The notes: generated by a model from the letters alone, not told the origin. Numbered from the stretch's first letter, positions 26,540 through 35,950 are shown. The stretch is 64,000 bases of DNA from Clostridia bacterium (GCA_017461365.1 JAFTYG010000047.1:1-64000); one strand, 5' to 3'. Numbers and translations: made by a program.

Positions 26540-27292
26540 TTATTTTACGAGCACGAATTCGGTATTCTTATACTCTTGTCGGGTGCGTTCGGGAAAGGTA
26601 TGGTCGCTGATGACGGTATCGGCAAGGGAGAGGCGACCGAGGACTACCTTACTTCCCTTTTTATCGACCTTTTCTTTATCTACAAGGTAGTAGCTTTTTT
26701 CCGAATTGCGCAGCATCGTCATATGCATATTGAAGAATATATCTCCCGTATATGACATTTCTCCGTCCGAGCTGACAAAGGCGGTAGAAAAGAAGCATTT
26801 ATCGGCTTTATATCTTGCCGCCGTCTCGACGGTATCTGTGCCCGCGAGCATATACGGCGCCTCCATTACTCTTCCTCCGAGGACTATTACGTCTACTCCG
26901 AGCTCTGAGAGAAAGGCTGACAGCGCTGTATTATTGGTTATGACGGTTATATCTCTTTTTTCTGCGATATACTCTCCCATATACTGTACTGTTGTGCTTC
27001 CGTCCATAAAGACGGTATCTCCGTCCTCGACGTACTCCGCCGCCTGCTTAGCTATTCTTTTCTTTGCGCTTTTGCCCTGCTCATATCTGAACGTTACGGG
27101 AACTGTGATGGGCACTGTCGGCTCGACTCCGCCGTAGGTACGCTTTACCTCTCCCATCTGCGCAAGTACATTGAGATCTCGGTTTACCGTTGCGGTACTG
27201 TAATGCAATTCCTCGGTGAGATATTTCACCGTTACGTATCCGTTTTTGCGGAGGATCGACATTATTCTTTCCATACGCTCTCTTTGGAACAT
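26540..27292 (-). CDS. DeoR-family repressor
   Basis: A 250-aa regulator with an N-terminal winged helix (ERMERIMSILRKNGYVTVKYLTEELHYSTATVNRDLNVLAQMG) and a sugar-phosphate-sensing DeoRC domain (DGSTTVQYMGEYI, VITNN, VIVLGG). Divergent from the aldolase/dehydrogenase pair, which it most likely represses until a hexitol or ketose phosphate binds. AGGAG before the start. Repeats at 27316 and 27357 are candidate operators. Confidence 0.9.
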   Translation of the reverse strand: MFQRERMERIMSILRKNGYVTVKYLTEELHYSTATVNRDLNVLAQMGEVKRTYGGVEPTVPITVPVTFRYEQGKSAKKRIAKQAAEYVEDGDTVFMDGSTTVQYMGEYIAEKRDITVITNNTALSAFLSELGVDVIVLGGRVMEAPYMLAGTDTVETAARYKADKCFFSTAFVSSDGEMSYTGDIFFNMHMTMLRNSEKSYYLVDKEKVDKKGSKVVLGRLSLADTVISDHTFPERTRQEYKNTEFVLVK

Positions 27293-27315
27293 TTTTTATC
27301 TCCTTTTTTGATAAT

Positions 27316-27376
27316 TGTTGAGAATTATTCAATATCTCTGACCTATATTGAAGAAATGTTGAGAATTTATTATAAT
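27316..27376 (+). promoter_or_regulatory. Aldolase promoter with twin TGTTGAGAATT operator candidates
   Basis: TGTTGAGAATT occurs at 27316-27326 and 27357-27367. TTGAAG (27348-27353) and TATAAT (27371-27376) are 17 bases apart. The second repeat lies between -35 and -10, as expected for a repressor site. Confidence 0.55.
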
Positions 27377-27422
27377 TATATCATCTCAAAATATTTTTGT
27401 CAATACGGAAAGGAGAGACACA

Positions 27423-28268
27423 ATGTCTTTTGTTACATCGAAAAAAATGCTTTCTGACGCGCAAAGCGGAGGCTATGCGGTCGGGGCATTCAATGCTGAG
27501 AATATGGAGATGGTAATGGCTATCATTTCCGCCGCGGAGGAGCTTCGCGCTCCCGTTATCATTCAGACGACGCCGTCGACGGTGAAATACGCGGGGGTGG
27601 ATATGTATCTTGCTAACGTACGCGCGGCGGCTGAGCGCGCGGCGGTACCCGTGGCTCTGCATCTCGATCACGGAAACAGCTATGAGCTTGCGATAAGGGC
27701 GATGCAGGCGGGATACACCTCGGTGATGATCGACGGCTCTCACGAGAGCTTTGAGGACAATATTGCGCTTACGCGTTCGGTGGTAAGGGTTGCCGAGTGC
27801 ATCGGAATTCCCGTTGAGGGAGAGCTTGGCGCTGTGGGCGGCAAGGAGGATGATCTTGAAGCCTCGGGCGGTTATACTCTTCCCTCCGAGGCAGAGGAGT
27901 TTGCGCTTCGTACGGGTGTTTCGTCGTTGGCTGTGGCTATCGGAACGGCTCACGGCGTTTACAAGAGTGTTCCGCGGCTTGACGTTGAGCGTCTTTCAGA
28001 GATACGCAAGGTAGTTTCGGTGCCTCTTGTGCTTCACGGGGCATCCGGTCTTAGCGACGATGCGGTACGCGCCTGCATTGCCGAGGGCATCTGCAAGGTG
28101 AATTTTGCTACGGAGCTTCGCATTGTCTACACCTCTGGGGTACGCGAGATGCTTGCGGATGACGGCGGTATTTTTGATCCAAAGGCATACGGCAAGGTGG
28201 CTATGCTCAAGGTCAAGGAGCTTGTTATGGGGCGCATTGCCGTTTGCGGCTGTGACGGAAAGGTATGA
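27423..28268 (+). CDS. Class II fructose/tagatose-bisphosphate aldolase (GatY/KbaY-like)
   Basis: A 281-aa zinc aldolase. It has the metal ligands in ALHLDHGNS, the glycine-rich GELGAVGGKEDD, the second metal/phosphate site in AIGTAHGVYK, and the VLHGASGL segment. Such enzymes split ketose-1,6-bisphosphates to DHAP and glyceraldehyde-3-phosphate. Next to a GatD-like dehydrogenase, tagatose or fructose derivatives are likely. AAGGAGAG before the start. It overlaps the next gene's leader and is probably cotranscribed with it. Confidence 0.92.
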   Translation: MSFVTSKKMLSDAQSGGYAVGAFNAENMEMVMAIISAAEELRAPVIIQTTPSTVKYAGVDMYLANVRAAAERAAVPVALHLDHGNSYELAIRAMQAGYTSVMIDGSHESFEDNIALTRSVVRVAECIGIPVEGELGAVGGKEDDLEASGGYTLPSEAEEFALRTGVSSLAVAIGTAHGVYKSVPRLDVERLSEIRKVVSVPLVLHGASGLSDDAVRACIAEGICKVNFATELRIVYTSGVREMLADDGGIFDPKAYGKVAMLKVKELVMGRIAVCGCDGKV

Positions 28269-28285
28269 TAGAGGAGGTTCAAAAA

Positions 28286-29332
28286 ATGAAGGCTTGTGTT
28301 TTGCACGGAAATGAAGATCTGCGTTATGAGGAATATCCCACTCCCGAGGTACGCGAGGTTACTGTTCGGGTAAAGGTCAAGGCGGCGGGCATATGCGGCT
28401 CGGACATCCCCCGCGTTTTGGGGGGCGGCGCTCACTTTTACCCCATTGTGCTCGGGCACGAATTTTCGGGTATTATCGACGCTATTGGCGAGGGTGTTTC
28501 GGGACTGTCGGTCGGTGACACGGTCTCGGTAGCGCCTCTTATTCCCTGCATGAGGTGTCCCGACTGCCTTATGGGCAACTACGCTCTTTGCCGTCATTAC
28601 AGCTTTATCGGCTCGCGCGAGCAGGGCGCTTTTGCCGACTACGTTGTTGTTCCCGCGATGAACGTCATAAGGTACGATCCCTCAATTCCCTTTGAGCAGG
28701 CGGCGATGTTCGAGCCCTCGACAGTGGCTCTTCACGGGCTTTTGATTTCGGGCTATACGGGCGGAGACTGTGTGGCTATTTTAGGCGGCGGAACTATCGG
28801 ACTTTTTACGATGCAATGGGCGAAGATATTCGGCTCGCGTCGGGTAGTGGTATTCGACATCGTCCCCGAGCGGTTAGAGCTTGCTTTGCGTCTCGGGGCT
28901 GACGCTGTTGTGAACACGGCGACGGAGGACGTATCCGCGCGTGTTGCGGCCTTGACGGACGGTCGGGGCTTTGGACGCGTATTCGAGACGGCGGGAAATC
29001 CCGTGACCTCTAAGATGGCATTTTCGGTCGCTTCCAACGGCGCGTCTGTCTGCTTTATCGGAACGCCCACAAAAAGCATTGAGTTCTCTCCTAAGGAATG
29101 GGAGCTTCTCAACCGAAAGGGGCTTCATCTTACGGGCTCATGGATGAGCTATTCCGCGTCATTCCCCGGAAAGGAATGGGAGCTGACGGCGCATTATTTT
29201 GCGACGGGGCAATTGAAGTTTGACGATGCTCTTATTGACAGACGTTTTCCGATGAGGGATGCGGCTCGCGCGTTTGAGCTTTACAAGACGCCCCATGCGG
29301 TCAAGGGAAAGCTGATGCTTTTTAATGAATAG
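28286..29332 (+). CDS. Zinc alcohol dehydrogenase, polyol/polyol-phosphate type (GatD-like)
   Basis: A 348-aa medium-chain dehydrogenase. The catalytic zinc region is AAGICGSDIP with GHEFSG. The structural zinc Cys cluster is CMRCPDCLMGNYALC. The NAD site is ILGGGTIGLF. Closest in pattern to galactitol-1-phosphate 5-dehydrogenase and sorbitol dehydrogenases. It would oxidise a polyol (phosphate) before the aldolase step. The start at 28286 follows GAGGAGG; an ATG at 28265 overlapping the aldolase stop is less likely. Confidence 0.9.
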   Translation: MKACVLHGNEDLRYEEYPTPEVREVTVRVKVKAAGICGSDIPRVLGGGAHFYPIVLGHEFSGIIDAIGEGVSGLSVGDTVSVAPLIPCMRCPDCLMGNYALCRHYSFIGSREQGAFADYVVVPAMNVIRYDPSIPFEQAAMFEPSTVALHGLLISGYTGGDCVAILGGGTIGLFTMQWAKIFGSRRVVVFDIVPERLELALRLGADAVVNTATEDVSARVAALTDGRGFGRVFETAGNPVTSKMAFSVASNGASVCFIGTPTKSIEFSPKEWELLNRKGLHLTGSWMSYSASFPGKEWELTAHYFATGQLKFDDALIDRRFPMRDAARAFELYKTPHAVKGKLMLFNE

Positions 29333-29339
29333 CTAATAC

Positions 29340-29377
29340 AAAAAGCTTGTCGACAAGGTATAGCGACAAGCTTTTTT
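29340..29377. terminator. Bidirectional terminator
   Basis: 13-base arms (29340-29352 and 29364-29376) with A-run and T-run, between convergent genes. Confidence 0.85.
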
Positions 29378-29380
29378 ATA

Positions 29381-30829
29381 TTAAGATCTATTCATTCTTT
29401 TTTGTTTACGGAGCGTTTTACGTTCTGCTTTTTCGGTTTTCATTATAGCGGTATATTCCTTTAATGACCTCAGCGCCTGTCCTCCCATGGGAATAACGGC
29501 GATAAGGTTAAACACGGTCATAAGCGCGATACCTATATCTCCCATATCCCAAACAAATGTATAAGCCGCGATACCGCCTATAAAGAGCATTACAAGCGTG
29601 AATATCTTATATATGGTCTGCGAGGTCCAATTGTCTCCGAACAGATACGCCACGTTTGAGCGCGCGTAGAAAAGTATTCCGATAAAGGTCGAAAAGCTGA
29701 ACAAAAACAGCACTATGGCGATAAATACCACACCCACTGTACCGAAATGGTACTGCATAGCCGTTTGCAACAGATCCATACCCTCAAGTCCCGCAACAAC
29801 GTTTTCGGGAACGAGAAGCATTATCATAGCGGTACAGGTGCAGATAACGATGGTATCTATAATTACGCCGAACGCCTGAAACAGTCCTGACTTTGCGGGG
29901 TGTGAGGTCTCTGCCGCCGCTGCCGCGCAGGGCGCTGAGCCCGAGCCCGCCTCGTTCGAAAACAGACCTCTCTTGACGCCGTTCATAACAGCCGCTCCGA
30001 CGCCTCCCGCCACGACCTGACGGAGTCCGAACGCTTCCTTGAAGATACGCTCGAATACCGAGGGCATAAGCGTGATATTTTTGATCATGACGAAGAGTGT
30101 AAGTCCGAAGTAAAGCACTGCCATTATCGGAACGATTATATCAAGCACCTTTACCGTAGTATTTTTACGCAGGATGATGACTGCCGCCAACGCGACAAGA
30201 ATTATCGAGCTTATCCAAGGGCTTATTCCGAATGCGTTTTCAAAGGAGGAGGTCACGGAATTACTTACGACCTGACTTACTCCGCCCCAACAGATAAGTC
30301 CCGATATTGCGAAAAGAATGGCGATGATGCTTTTTTTCTTTTTACCCGCGAAGAAATTATGTATATAGTATGCGGGGCCTCCGCGGTAGCCTCCGTAAAG
30401 GGGATCCTTTTCTTTATGTATCTGCGCAAGCGTTGCTTCGACAAATGCGGTAGATGCGCCTATGATCGCCGTCACCCACATCCAGAACACTGCGCCCGCG
30501 CCTCCGAGTGAGATCGCAGCGACAACGCCTACGAGGTTGCCCATTCCTACTCTTGTAGCGGTCGAAACGATGAGCGCCTGCCATCCCGAGATAGCGTTTT
30601 TTTCTCCGTTTTTCTTTTTATCGTTTTTCTCTACCGATATGCGCAGCATTTCCGGAAACATACGGATAGGAAGGAGCTTGGTTCTTATAGTAAAATAAAT
30701 TCCCGTGGGTATCAGAAGAAGTATCAGAAGAGATATTCCGATGGAAGATCCTCCCGGGAGAGGAATTGCGAAGAGCTCTCCCCAGAATATGTTATAAATA
30801 AAGCTGATAATGTTTTTTACGATCTGCAT
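29381..30829 (-). CDS. Sodium:alanine/glycine symporter (AGCS family)
   Basis: A 482-aa membrane protein with about ten helices. AGCS signatures: GTGNLVG-like (VGMGNLVGVVAAISLGGAGAVFWMW), GGPAYYI and GLFSNEAGSGSAP. It imports alanine, glycine or a related small amino acid with Na+. Promoter at 30880-30908. Divergent from a LysR gene that probably controls it. A second AGCS gene at 40790 is under a glycine riboswitch, so this copy may favour another substrate. Confidence 0.92.
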   Translation of the reverse strand: MQIVKNIISFIYNIFWGELFAIPLPGGSSIGISLLILLLIPTGIYFTIRTKLLPIRMFPEMLRISVEKNDKKKNGEKNAISGWQALIVSTATRVGMGNLVGVVAAISLGGAGAVFWMWVTAIIGASTAFVEATLAQIHKEKDPLYGGYRGGPAYYIHNFFAGKKKKSIIAILFAISGLICWGGVSQVVSNSVTSSFENAFGISPWISSIILVALAAVIILRKNTTVKVLDIIVPIMAVLYFGLTLFVMIKNITLMPSVFERIFKEAFGLRQVVAGGVGAAVMNGVKRGLFSNEAGSGSAPCAAAAAETSHPAKSGLFQAFGVIIDTIVICTCTAMIMLLVPENVVAGLEGMDLLQTAMQYHFGTVGVVFIAIVLFLFSFSTFIGILFYARSNVAYLFGDNWTSQTIYKIFTLVMLFIGGIAAYTFVWDMGDIGIALMTVFNLIAVIPMGGQALRSLKEYTAIMKTEKAERKTLRKQKRMNRS

Positions 30830-30879
30830 AAAATTTACCTTTCAATTTTTTTAAAATGTCTTGCATTCGCCTCCCTTAT

Positions 30880-30908
30880 ATTGTATAATATATTTGTCCA
30901 TTTGTCAA
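30880..30908 (-). promoter_or_regulatory. Promoter of the AGCS symporter
   Basis: Minus-strand TTGACA (30903-30908) and TACAAT (30880-30885), spacer 17. Confidence 0.6.
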
Positions 30909-30958
30909 ATTGATAGTTTTTATTATTATCATAAATTTTATTGATAACGGAGGAAGTT

Positions 30959-31843
30959 ATGGATCTGCGCTGTCTTAATACATTTATACACGTTGCCGAG
31001 CTTTCGAGTTTTACGCGCGCGGCGGAAAGGCTTGGATATTCTCAGCCCACGATCTCGTTCCACATAAAGCAGCTTGAGGATGAGGTGGGCGAGAAGCTGT
31101 TTGAGCGTATCGGACACACTGTAACGCTTACCGCCAAGGGGCAAAGTATTCTTGAATATGCCATGACGATAAACAGGCTTACCGAGGAGATGCTGACTGA
31201 GGGCAAGGGCTGCGGTGAGCCTGCGGGACTTATACGAATTGCGATGGCAGATTCCCTATGCACGCCCGTCATACTCGGGCGTTTTGCCGAGTTCCGAAGA
31301 AGTCATCCGCATATATCCCTCAAAATTACAACTGTGGGAACAGACGAAATGTTCAGGATGATAGATCACAACGAGACCGACGTACTTTGCACACTTGACA
31401 GTCACATATACAGCGCGTCGTACGTTATATCCGAGGAGGAGCGGATAGAGGCGCATTTTGTATGCTCGTCGGACTATCCTTTGCCGAGCGCTGAGCAAAT
31501 AAGTATTACGGAGCTTTTGGGGGAGCCATTTTTACTTACCGAGAAAGGAATGAGCTACCGACGTATGCTTGACGAATTTCTTGCAAAGAATTCCATCGAG
31601 ATAGTTCCCTCGCTTGAGCTCGGAAACGCCGACGTGCTCTGCAAGCTCGTCTGTGAGGGCGAGGGCATATCGCTTCTTCCCGATTACGTTACCGAAGAGG
31701 CGGTAAGGGCAAAGAAAATGAAAAGACTTGAAATAAACGACTTTCGCCCCGAGCTATGGAAGCAGGTAATATATCACCGAGACAAGTGGCTCTCGCCTCA
31801 GATGAAAGCCGTTCTCGAATTTTTGTCTGATAATATCATATAA
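30959..31843 (+). CDS. LysR-family transcriptional regulator
   Basis: A 294-aa regulator with the N-terminal winged helix MDLRCLNTFIHVAELSSFTRAAERLGYSQPTISFHIKQLEDEVGEKLFER and a C-terminal periplasmic-binding-like sensor domain. GGAGG lies 5 bases upstream of the start chosen at 30959. It is divergent from the AGCS symporter, so it likely regulates amino-acid uptake. Confidence 0.92.
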   Translation: MDLRCLNTFIHVAELSSFTRAAERLGYSQPTISFHIKQLEDEVGEKLFERIGHTVTLTAKGQSILEYAMTINRLTEEMLTEGKGCGEPAGLIRIAMADSLCTPVILGRFAEFRRSHPHISLKITTVGTDEMFRMIDHNETDVLCTLDSHIYSASYVISEEERIEAHFVCSSDYPLPSAEQISITELLGEPFLLTEKGMSYRRMLDEFLAKNSIEIVPSLELGNADVLCKLVCEGEGISLLPDYVTEEAVRAKKMKRLEINDFRPELWKQVIYHRDKWLSPQMKAVLEFLSDNII

Positions 31844-31960
31844 TCAAACAAAAATTTGAAGCACTATATCATAGATTTGTTTTCTTTGAGCAAGAACCTT
31901 GTTCTTGCCACGGAGCAACGCGGAGTAGGCTTACATTTTCTTTTTCAAAAGAAAAGTAGG

Positions 31961-31988
31961 GGCGGTCTCACGCTTTTGTGAGACCGCC
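31961..31988 (-). terminator. Terminator-like hairpin after gap
   Basis: GGCGGTCTCAC / GTGAGACCGCC pair around a 6-base loop. The minus-strand tail CCCTACTTTTCTTTT is only moderately T-rich. The remainder of 31844-32014 contains small hairpins and no gene. Confidence 0.6.
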
Positions 31989-32014
31989 TCAAAATATTGC
32001 GAGTTAATCTTAAA

Positions 32015-33040
32015 TTAGTTAAGCTCTGCGAAGTACTTGATCGTACGAACCATCTGGCTTGTGTAGGAGTTCTCGTTGTCGTACCAAGCAACTACCTGTA
32101 CCTGATATGTGTCGTCGTCGATCTTTGCAACCATTGTCTGAGTTGCATCGAAGAGAGAGCCGTAACGCATACCGATAACGTCGGAGGATACGATCTCCTC
32201 TGTGTTGTAACCGAAGGACTCGGTTGCAGCAGCCTTCATTGCAGCGTTGATGCCGTCAACAGTTACGTCCTTACCCTTTACAACTGCAACAAGGATAGTT
32301 GTAGAACCTGTGCAGGTAGGAACTCTCTGTGCGGAACCGATGAGCTTGCCGTTGAGCTCGGGGATAACAAGGCCGATAGCCTTAGCTGCGCCTGTGGAGT
32401 TAGGAACGATGTTCTGTGCGCCTGCGCGTGCTCTTCTGAGGTCGCCCTTTCTGTGAGGACCGTCGAGGATCATCTGGTCACCTGTGTAAGCGTGAACAGT
32501 GGTCATGATACCGCTCTGAATGGGAGCGTAGTCGTTAAGAGCCTTAGCCATAGGAGCGAGGCAGTTTGTTGTGCAGGATGCAGCGGAGATGATCTGGTCA
32601 TCTGCTGTAAGAGTCTGGTTGTTTACGTTGTAAACGATGGTCTTGAGGTCCTTGCCTGCGGGAGCAGAGATAACGACCTTCTTAGCGCCTGCGTTGATGT
32701 GAGCCATGGACTTGTCCTTGGAGCAGTAGAAACCTGTGCACTCGAGAACAACGTCAACGCCGAGCTCGCCCCAAGGGCAGTTTGCAGCGTCCTTTTCAGC
32801 ATAGATCTTGAGAGTCTTGCCGTCAACTGTGATCGTACCTGCCTCGTCGTCAGCCTCTACAGTGTGGCCCATTGCAAGGTAGTTACCCTGAGCGGTGTCA
32901 TACTTGAGAAGGTGAGCGAGCATCTTGGGGCTGGTAAGGTCGTTGATAGCGACAACCTCGTAGCCTTCTGCACCAAACATCTGTCTGAATGCGAGACGGC
33001 CGATACGGCCAAAGCCGTTAATAGCAACTTTTACTGACAT
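32015..33040 (-). CDS. gap: Glyceraldehyde-3-phosphate dehydrogenase, type I
   Basis: A 341-aa glycolytic enzyme. NAD-binding [10 protein letters not shown], catalytic loop [12 protein letters not shown] with the active Cys, His in HAYTGDQ, and the closing WYDNENSY. It oxidises G3P to 1,3-bisphosphoglycerate. GGAGG before the start and promoter at 33127-33155. Codon choice is strongly biased, as for a highly expressed gene; this also creates a long spurious frame on the opposite strand. Monocistronic. Confidence 0.98.
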   Translation of the reverse strand: MSVKVAINGFGRIGRLAFRQMFGAEGYEVVAINDLTSPKMLAHLLKYDTAQGNYLAMGHTVEADDEAGTITVDGKTLKIYAEKDAANCPWGELGVDVVLECTGFYCSKDKSMAHINAGAKKVVISAPAGKDLKTIVYNVNNQTLTADDQIISAASCTTNCLAPMAKALNDYAPIQSGIMTTVHAYTGDQMILDGPHRKGDLRRARAGAQNIVPNSTGAAKAIGLVIPELNGKLIGSAQRVPTCTGSTTILVAVVKGKDVTVDGINAAMKAAATESFGYNTEEIVSSDVIGMRYGSLFDATQTMVAKIDDDTYQVQVVAWYDNENSYTSQMVRTIKYFAELN

Positions 33041-33271
33041 GGTAAAAATCCTCCATTATATAAAAAATTTTTTGACTTTTTTGAAAACGGGCGCACCTAG
33101 GGCAAGCCGCGCGTTATCAATTATATATTTTAACTCATTTTTGCCAAATATGCAAGCGTTTTGGCGAAATTTTCTAATTTTTGTTAGCTTGTACGATTTT
33201 TAATGATTATTTTTGTAAAAATCGTTAAAATTACCACAATGTTATATATCAAATACGGCGCGTGGCGCGCT
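33041..33271 (-). promoter_or_regulatory. gap upstream region with promoter
   Basis: Minus-strand TTGCAT (33150-33155) and TAAAAT (33127-33132) with a 17-base spacer lie about 90 bases before gap, followed by an A/T-rich leader. No gene or riboswitch is recognised in this stretch. Confidence 0.6.
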
Positions 33272-33320
33272 ATAAAAAGCGGGAAGCTGTCTCGGTTGCT
33301 TTTTTGAGGCAGCTCCCCGC
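33272..33320 (-). terminator. Terminator of the zinc-ribbon membrane protein gene
   Basis: Minus strand: GCGGGGAGCTGCCTC (33306-33320) pairs with GAGACAGCTTCCCGC (33279-33293), followed by TTTTT. Confidence 0.8.
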
Positions 33321-33398
33321 GGGAGATATTAAGTGTCTTTGGTTTTACAGAGCGTCGATAACAATCCCTACGGTCTTATTTAACAAAGCTACCGACTC

Positions 33399-33827
33399 TT
33401 ACTTTAAGGTATTGAAATACTCCTTATTATCCATTACATATCCTCTGATACCGAAGAAGTAGAAGAGCGAGCCCGCTATACCTATAACTCCGCCGAAGAT
33501 GAGGTTATAGATAAATACGATTATCGGGCCTGTGAGCGGCTCATACGCCTTGACGAGACCTACGCGGTAGGTCATGAGCGTATTGCTCGTTTTGATGTCG
33601 CGTACAGCCGAGATGATATTGAGTATTCCGACTACTGCGCATACAAAGGTGCAGACCTGACAGATGCCGATGATGAGCCAGATGATGCCGTTGATCTTTA
33701 TCCTCTTTGCAAGCTCTTTGAGCTTATCGTCGGACATAGTATTAACGTTGTCCATCGCGCTGTTGCAATTGGTGCATATTTGCGCCGACTCATCCATACC
33801 GTAGCCACAGGTTTTACAAAATTTCAT
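33399..33827 (-). CDS. Zinc-ribbon membrane protein
   Basis: A 142-aa protein of unknown function. An N-terminal zinc ribbon (CKTCG ... CTNCN, residues 4-20) is followed by a short helix and two or three hydrophobic segments (IIWLIIGICQVCTFVCAVVGIL; PIIVFIYNLIFGGVIGIAGSLF). Such small proteins sit in the cytoplasmic membrane with the ribbon inside. GGAGG before the start; promoter at 33861-33890 (TTGACA-18-TACAAT). Confidence 0.8.
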   Translation of the reverse strand: MKFCKTCGYGMDESAQICTNCNSAMDNVNTMSDDKLKELAKRIKINGIIWLIIGICQVCTFVCAVVGILNIISAVRDIKTSNTLMTYRVGLVKAYEPLTGPIIVFIYNLIFGGVIGIAGSLFYFFGIRGYVMDNKEYFNTLK

Positions 33828-33860
33828 AAAATTGTCCTCCTAAGATCAAGTGATGTACCA

Positions 33861-33890
33861 ATTGTACCATACGGATATGATCTCTGTCAA
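33861..33890 (-). promoter_or_regulatory. Promoter of the zinc-ribbon membrane gene
   Basis: Minus-strand TTGACA (33885-33890) and TACAAT (33861-33866), spacer 18. Confidence 0.55.
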
Positions 33891-33932
33891 TGCTTTTTTC
33901 GGAAGTTTTTACGAAATTTTACTTTTTTCGAC

Positions 33933-34277
33933 TCAATCGAGGACTATCGACTTCTTTTTTCCGTTTTTGCCTCGGGGATATTCTCTTATTCTTGTTATAA
34001 AGTCAAGGTTTACGGCTTCGAGCGTTCCGTTCTTTTCAACCAGCACAGCTCCGTCGCTGACCTCCTTTACGGTTACGCCGTCAAGCTGTGAATTGAGGGT
34101 ATAAATTATACATTCTTTATCTATAAATCTTTTTGCGAGCTCTGTCATTTGCGTTTTTTCTCCTTTGCTCCTTCGTTTGGCGTTTATTATACGGCGCACT
34201 GTTGCTCTTTCGTTACTTTTTTTGATAAAGATAACGATGAACAGAACAATAAACAGTATAAAAAATTCAGATCTCAT
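33933..34277 (-). CDS. Small single-span membrane protein of unknown function
   Basis: A 114-aa protein. One N-terminal transmembrane helix (FFILFIVLFIVIFI) is followed by a basic segment and a soluble beta-rich domain (CIIYTLNSQLDGVTVKEVSDGAVLVEKNG), then a very basic tail. The C-terminal domain resembles small YajC-like or Hfq-like strands, but I do not assign it. The start at 34277 follows AAGGAG by 6 bases; the longer frame upstream runs through a repeat and is not used. Confidence 0.7.
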   Translation of the reverse strand: MRSEFFILFIVLFIVIFIKKSNERATVRRIINAKRRSKGEKTQMTELAKRFIDKECIIYTLNSQLDGVTVKEVSDGAVLVEKNGTLEAVNLDFITRIREYPRGKNGKKKSIVLD

Positions 34278-34294
34278 ATTTGCTCCTTTATTTA

Positions 34295-34385
34295 ATCGTA
34301 GGGGCGACCTGCGGTCGCCCGTCATCATAACGATAGCCGATTGTTTTCGGTGAAGAAAACCCAACGCCCTGCTACCGCGTTTTTT
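34295..34385. repeat. Hairpin repeat with GGGCGACC TGC GGTCGCCC
   Basis: The perfect stem at 34302-34320 is preceded by ATCGTAG. The 13-mer CGTAGGGGCGACC is shared with 12357-12369 on the opposite strand. It looks like a REP/MITE-type dispersed element in a non-coding gap. Confidence 0.5.
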
Positions 34386-34389
34386 GCGC

Positions 34390-34429
34390 AAATACAAATA
34401 CGAGCTGCCCTGTTTTGCAAGACAGCTCG
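34390..34429 (-). terminator. gdhA terminator
   Basis: Minus strand CGAGCTGTCTTG / CAGGGCAGCTCG stem (34401-34429) with a TATTTGTATTT tail. Confidence 0.75.
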
Positions 34430-34443
34430 TTGGATGTTCTAAA

Positions 34444-35796
34444 TTAAACTGCGCCCTGAGCCTTCATAGCCTCAGCAACCTTTACGAAGCCCGCGATATT
34501 AGCGCCTGCTACAAGGTCATCACCGAGACCGTATTCATGAGCCGCATTGATAGAGTTGTTGAAGATGTTCTTCATGATCATATGAAGCTTCTCGTCAACC
34601 TCTTCCTCTGTCCAGCTATAACGCATAGAGTTCTGAGACATCTCAAGTCCGGATACGGAAACGCCGCCTGCGTTAACTGCCTTGGAGGGAGCAACGATAA
34701 CACCGTTTGCCTTAAGGTAAGCTATTGCCTCGTTTGTTGTAGGCATATTGGATACCTCAACGTAGTACTTAACGCCGTTTGCAACTATCTGCTCAGCCTC
34801 AGCCATTCCAACCTCATTCTGAGTTGCGCAGGGCATAAGGATGTCTGCCTTTACGCCCCAAGGCTTCTTGCCTGCGAAGAACTCAACGCCGAACTTATCT
34901 GCGTAGTCCTGAACTCTGTTGCGGCAGGATGCTCTCATCTCGAGCATATAATCGATCTTTTCCTTTGTATTGATACCGTCGGGATCGTAAACGTATCCGT
35001 CGGGGCCCGAAATGGTAACTACCTTACCGCCGAGCTCTGTGATCTTGGATACTGTACCCCAAGCAACGTTACCGAAGCCAGATACTGCGAATGTCTTGCC
35101 CTTGATCTCGTCCTTGAAGTAGTTAAGAAGCTCTACTGTGTAGTAAACAGCTCCGTAGCCTGTTGCCTCGGGACGGATGAGCGAGCCGCCGTAAGGAAGT
35201 CCCTTACCTGTGAGAACGCCTGTGAACTCGTTACGAATTCTCTTATACTGACCGAAGAGGTAGCCTACCTCACGCGCGCCTACACCGATGTCGCCTGCGG
35301 GAACGTCTGTGTCAGGTCCTATGTACTTGCAGAGCTCTGTCATAAAGCTCTGGCAGAAGCGCATTACCTCTGCGTCGGACTTACCCTGAGGATCGAAGTC
35401 GGATCCGCCCTTACCGCCGCCCATAGGCAGAGATGTGAGGGAGTTCTTGAAGGTCTGCTCAAATCCGAGGAACTTGATGATGCTCTCGTTTACTGTGGGA
35501 TGGAAACGGAGACCGCCCTTGTAAGGACCTATTGCGCTGTTGAACTGAATTCTGAAGCCGCGGTTTACCTGCACGTTGCCCTTATCGTCTGTCCACGGAA
35601 CGCGGAACTTGATAATTCTTTCGGGCTCGACCATTCTCTCAAGAACGCCCGACGTGATGTAATCGGGGCGAGCTTCGATAACGGGCTCGATAGACTCGAG
35701 GACCTCTTTTACTGTCTGGTGGAACTCAGGCTCGTTAGGATTTCTCTTAACGACTCTTTCCATCAATTCGTTGAGATACTGATTTTTAAAACTCAT
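34444..35796 (-). CDS. gdhA: NADP-type glutamate dehydrogenase
   Basis: A 450-aa hexameric-type glutamate dehydrogenase for ammonium assimilation. Glutamate/2-oxoglutarate site GGLRFHP with the catalytic Lys segment PMGGGKGGSDFDP. PAGDIGVGAREVGYL follows. The Rossmann motif is VSGFGNVAWG; the small residue pattern favours NADPH. RBS AGG-rich leader and promoter TTGACA-17-TATAAT at 35922-35950. Biased codon use suggests high expression. Monocistronic, with a terminator after it. Confidence 0.97.
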   Translation of the reverse strand: MSFKNQYLNELMERVVKRNPNEPEFHQTVKEVLESIEPVIEARPDYITSGVLERMVEPERIIKFRVPWTDDKGNVQVNRGFRIQFNSAIGPYKGGLRFHPTVNESIIKFLGFEQTFKNSLTSLPMGGGKGGSDFDPQGKSDAEVMRFCQSFMTELCKYIGPDTDVPAGDIGVGAREVGYLFGQYKRIRNEFTGVLTGKGLPYGGSLIRPEATGYGAVYYTVELLNYFKDEIKGKTFAVSGFGNVAWGTVSKITELGGKVVTISGPDGYVYDPDGINTKEKIDYMLEMRASCRNRVQDYADKFGVEFFAGKKPWGVKADILMPCATQNEVGMAEAEQIVANGVKYYVEVSNMPTTNEAIAYLKANGVIVAPSKAVNAGGVSVSGLEMSQNSMRYSWTEEEVDEKLHMIMKNIFNNSINAAHEYGLGDDLVAGANIAGFVKVAEAMKAQGAV

Positions 35797-35921
35797 CTTT
35801 GGTTTACCTTCCCTTTTTAAAAAATTTTAATTGATGATGTTTTGTAATTGCAAAATGAAAGTCGATCTTCTCGGTCTTGCAAAGCGCACAGCTCGGAAAA
35901 GAACTTCGTTTCAACGGATAT

Positions 35922-35950
35922 ATTATATCACAGCTTTTTTTGCCTGTCAA
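35922..35950 (-). promoter_or_regulatory. gdhA promoter (full consensus)
   Basis: TTGACA (35945-35950), 17-base spacer, TATAAT (35922-35927) on the minus strand, about 125 bases before the start. Confidence 0.8.

Noticed and set aside
31997-33037. 346-codon open frame on the strand opposite gap
   Set aside because: It mirrors the GAPDH gene codon for codon; it is Cys/Val/Ser-rich without domains, and arises from the codon bias of gap.
34384-35820. 478-codon open frame opposite gdhA
   Set aside because: Shadow of a highly expressed gene with strong codon bias; no ribosome site and no recognisable domain.
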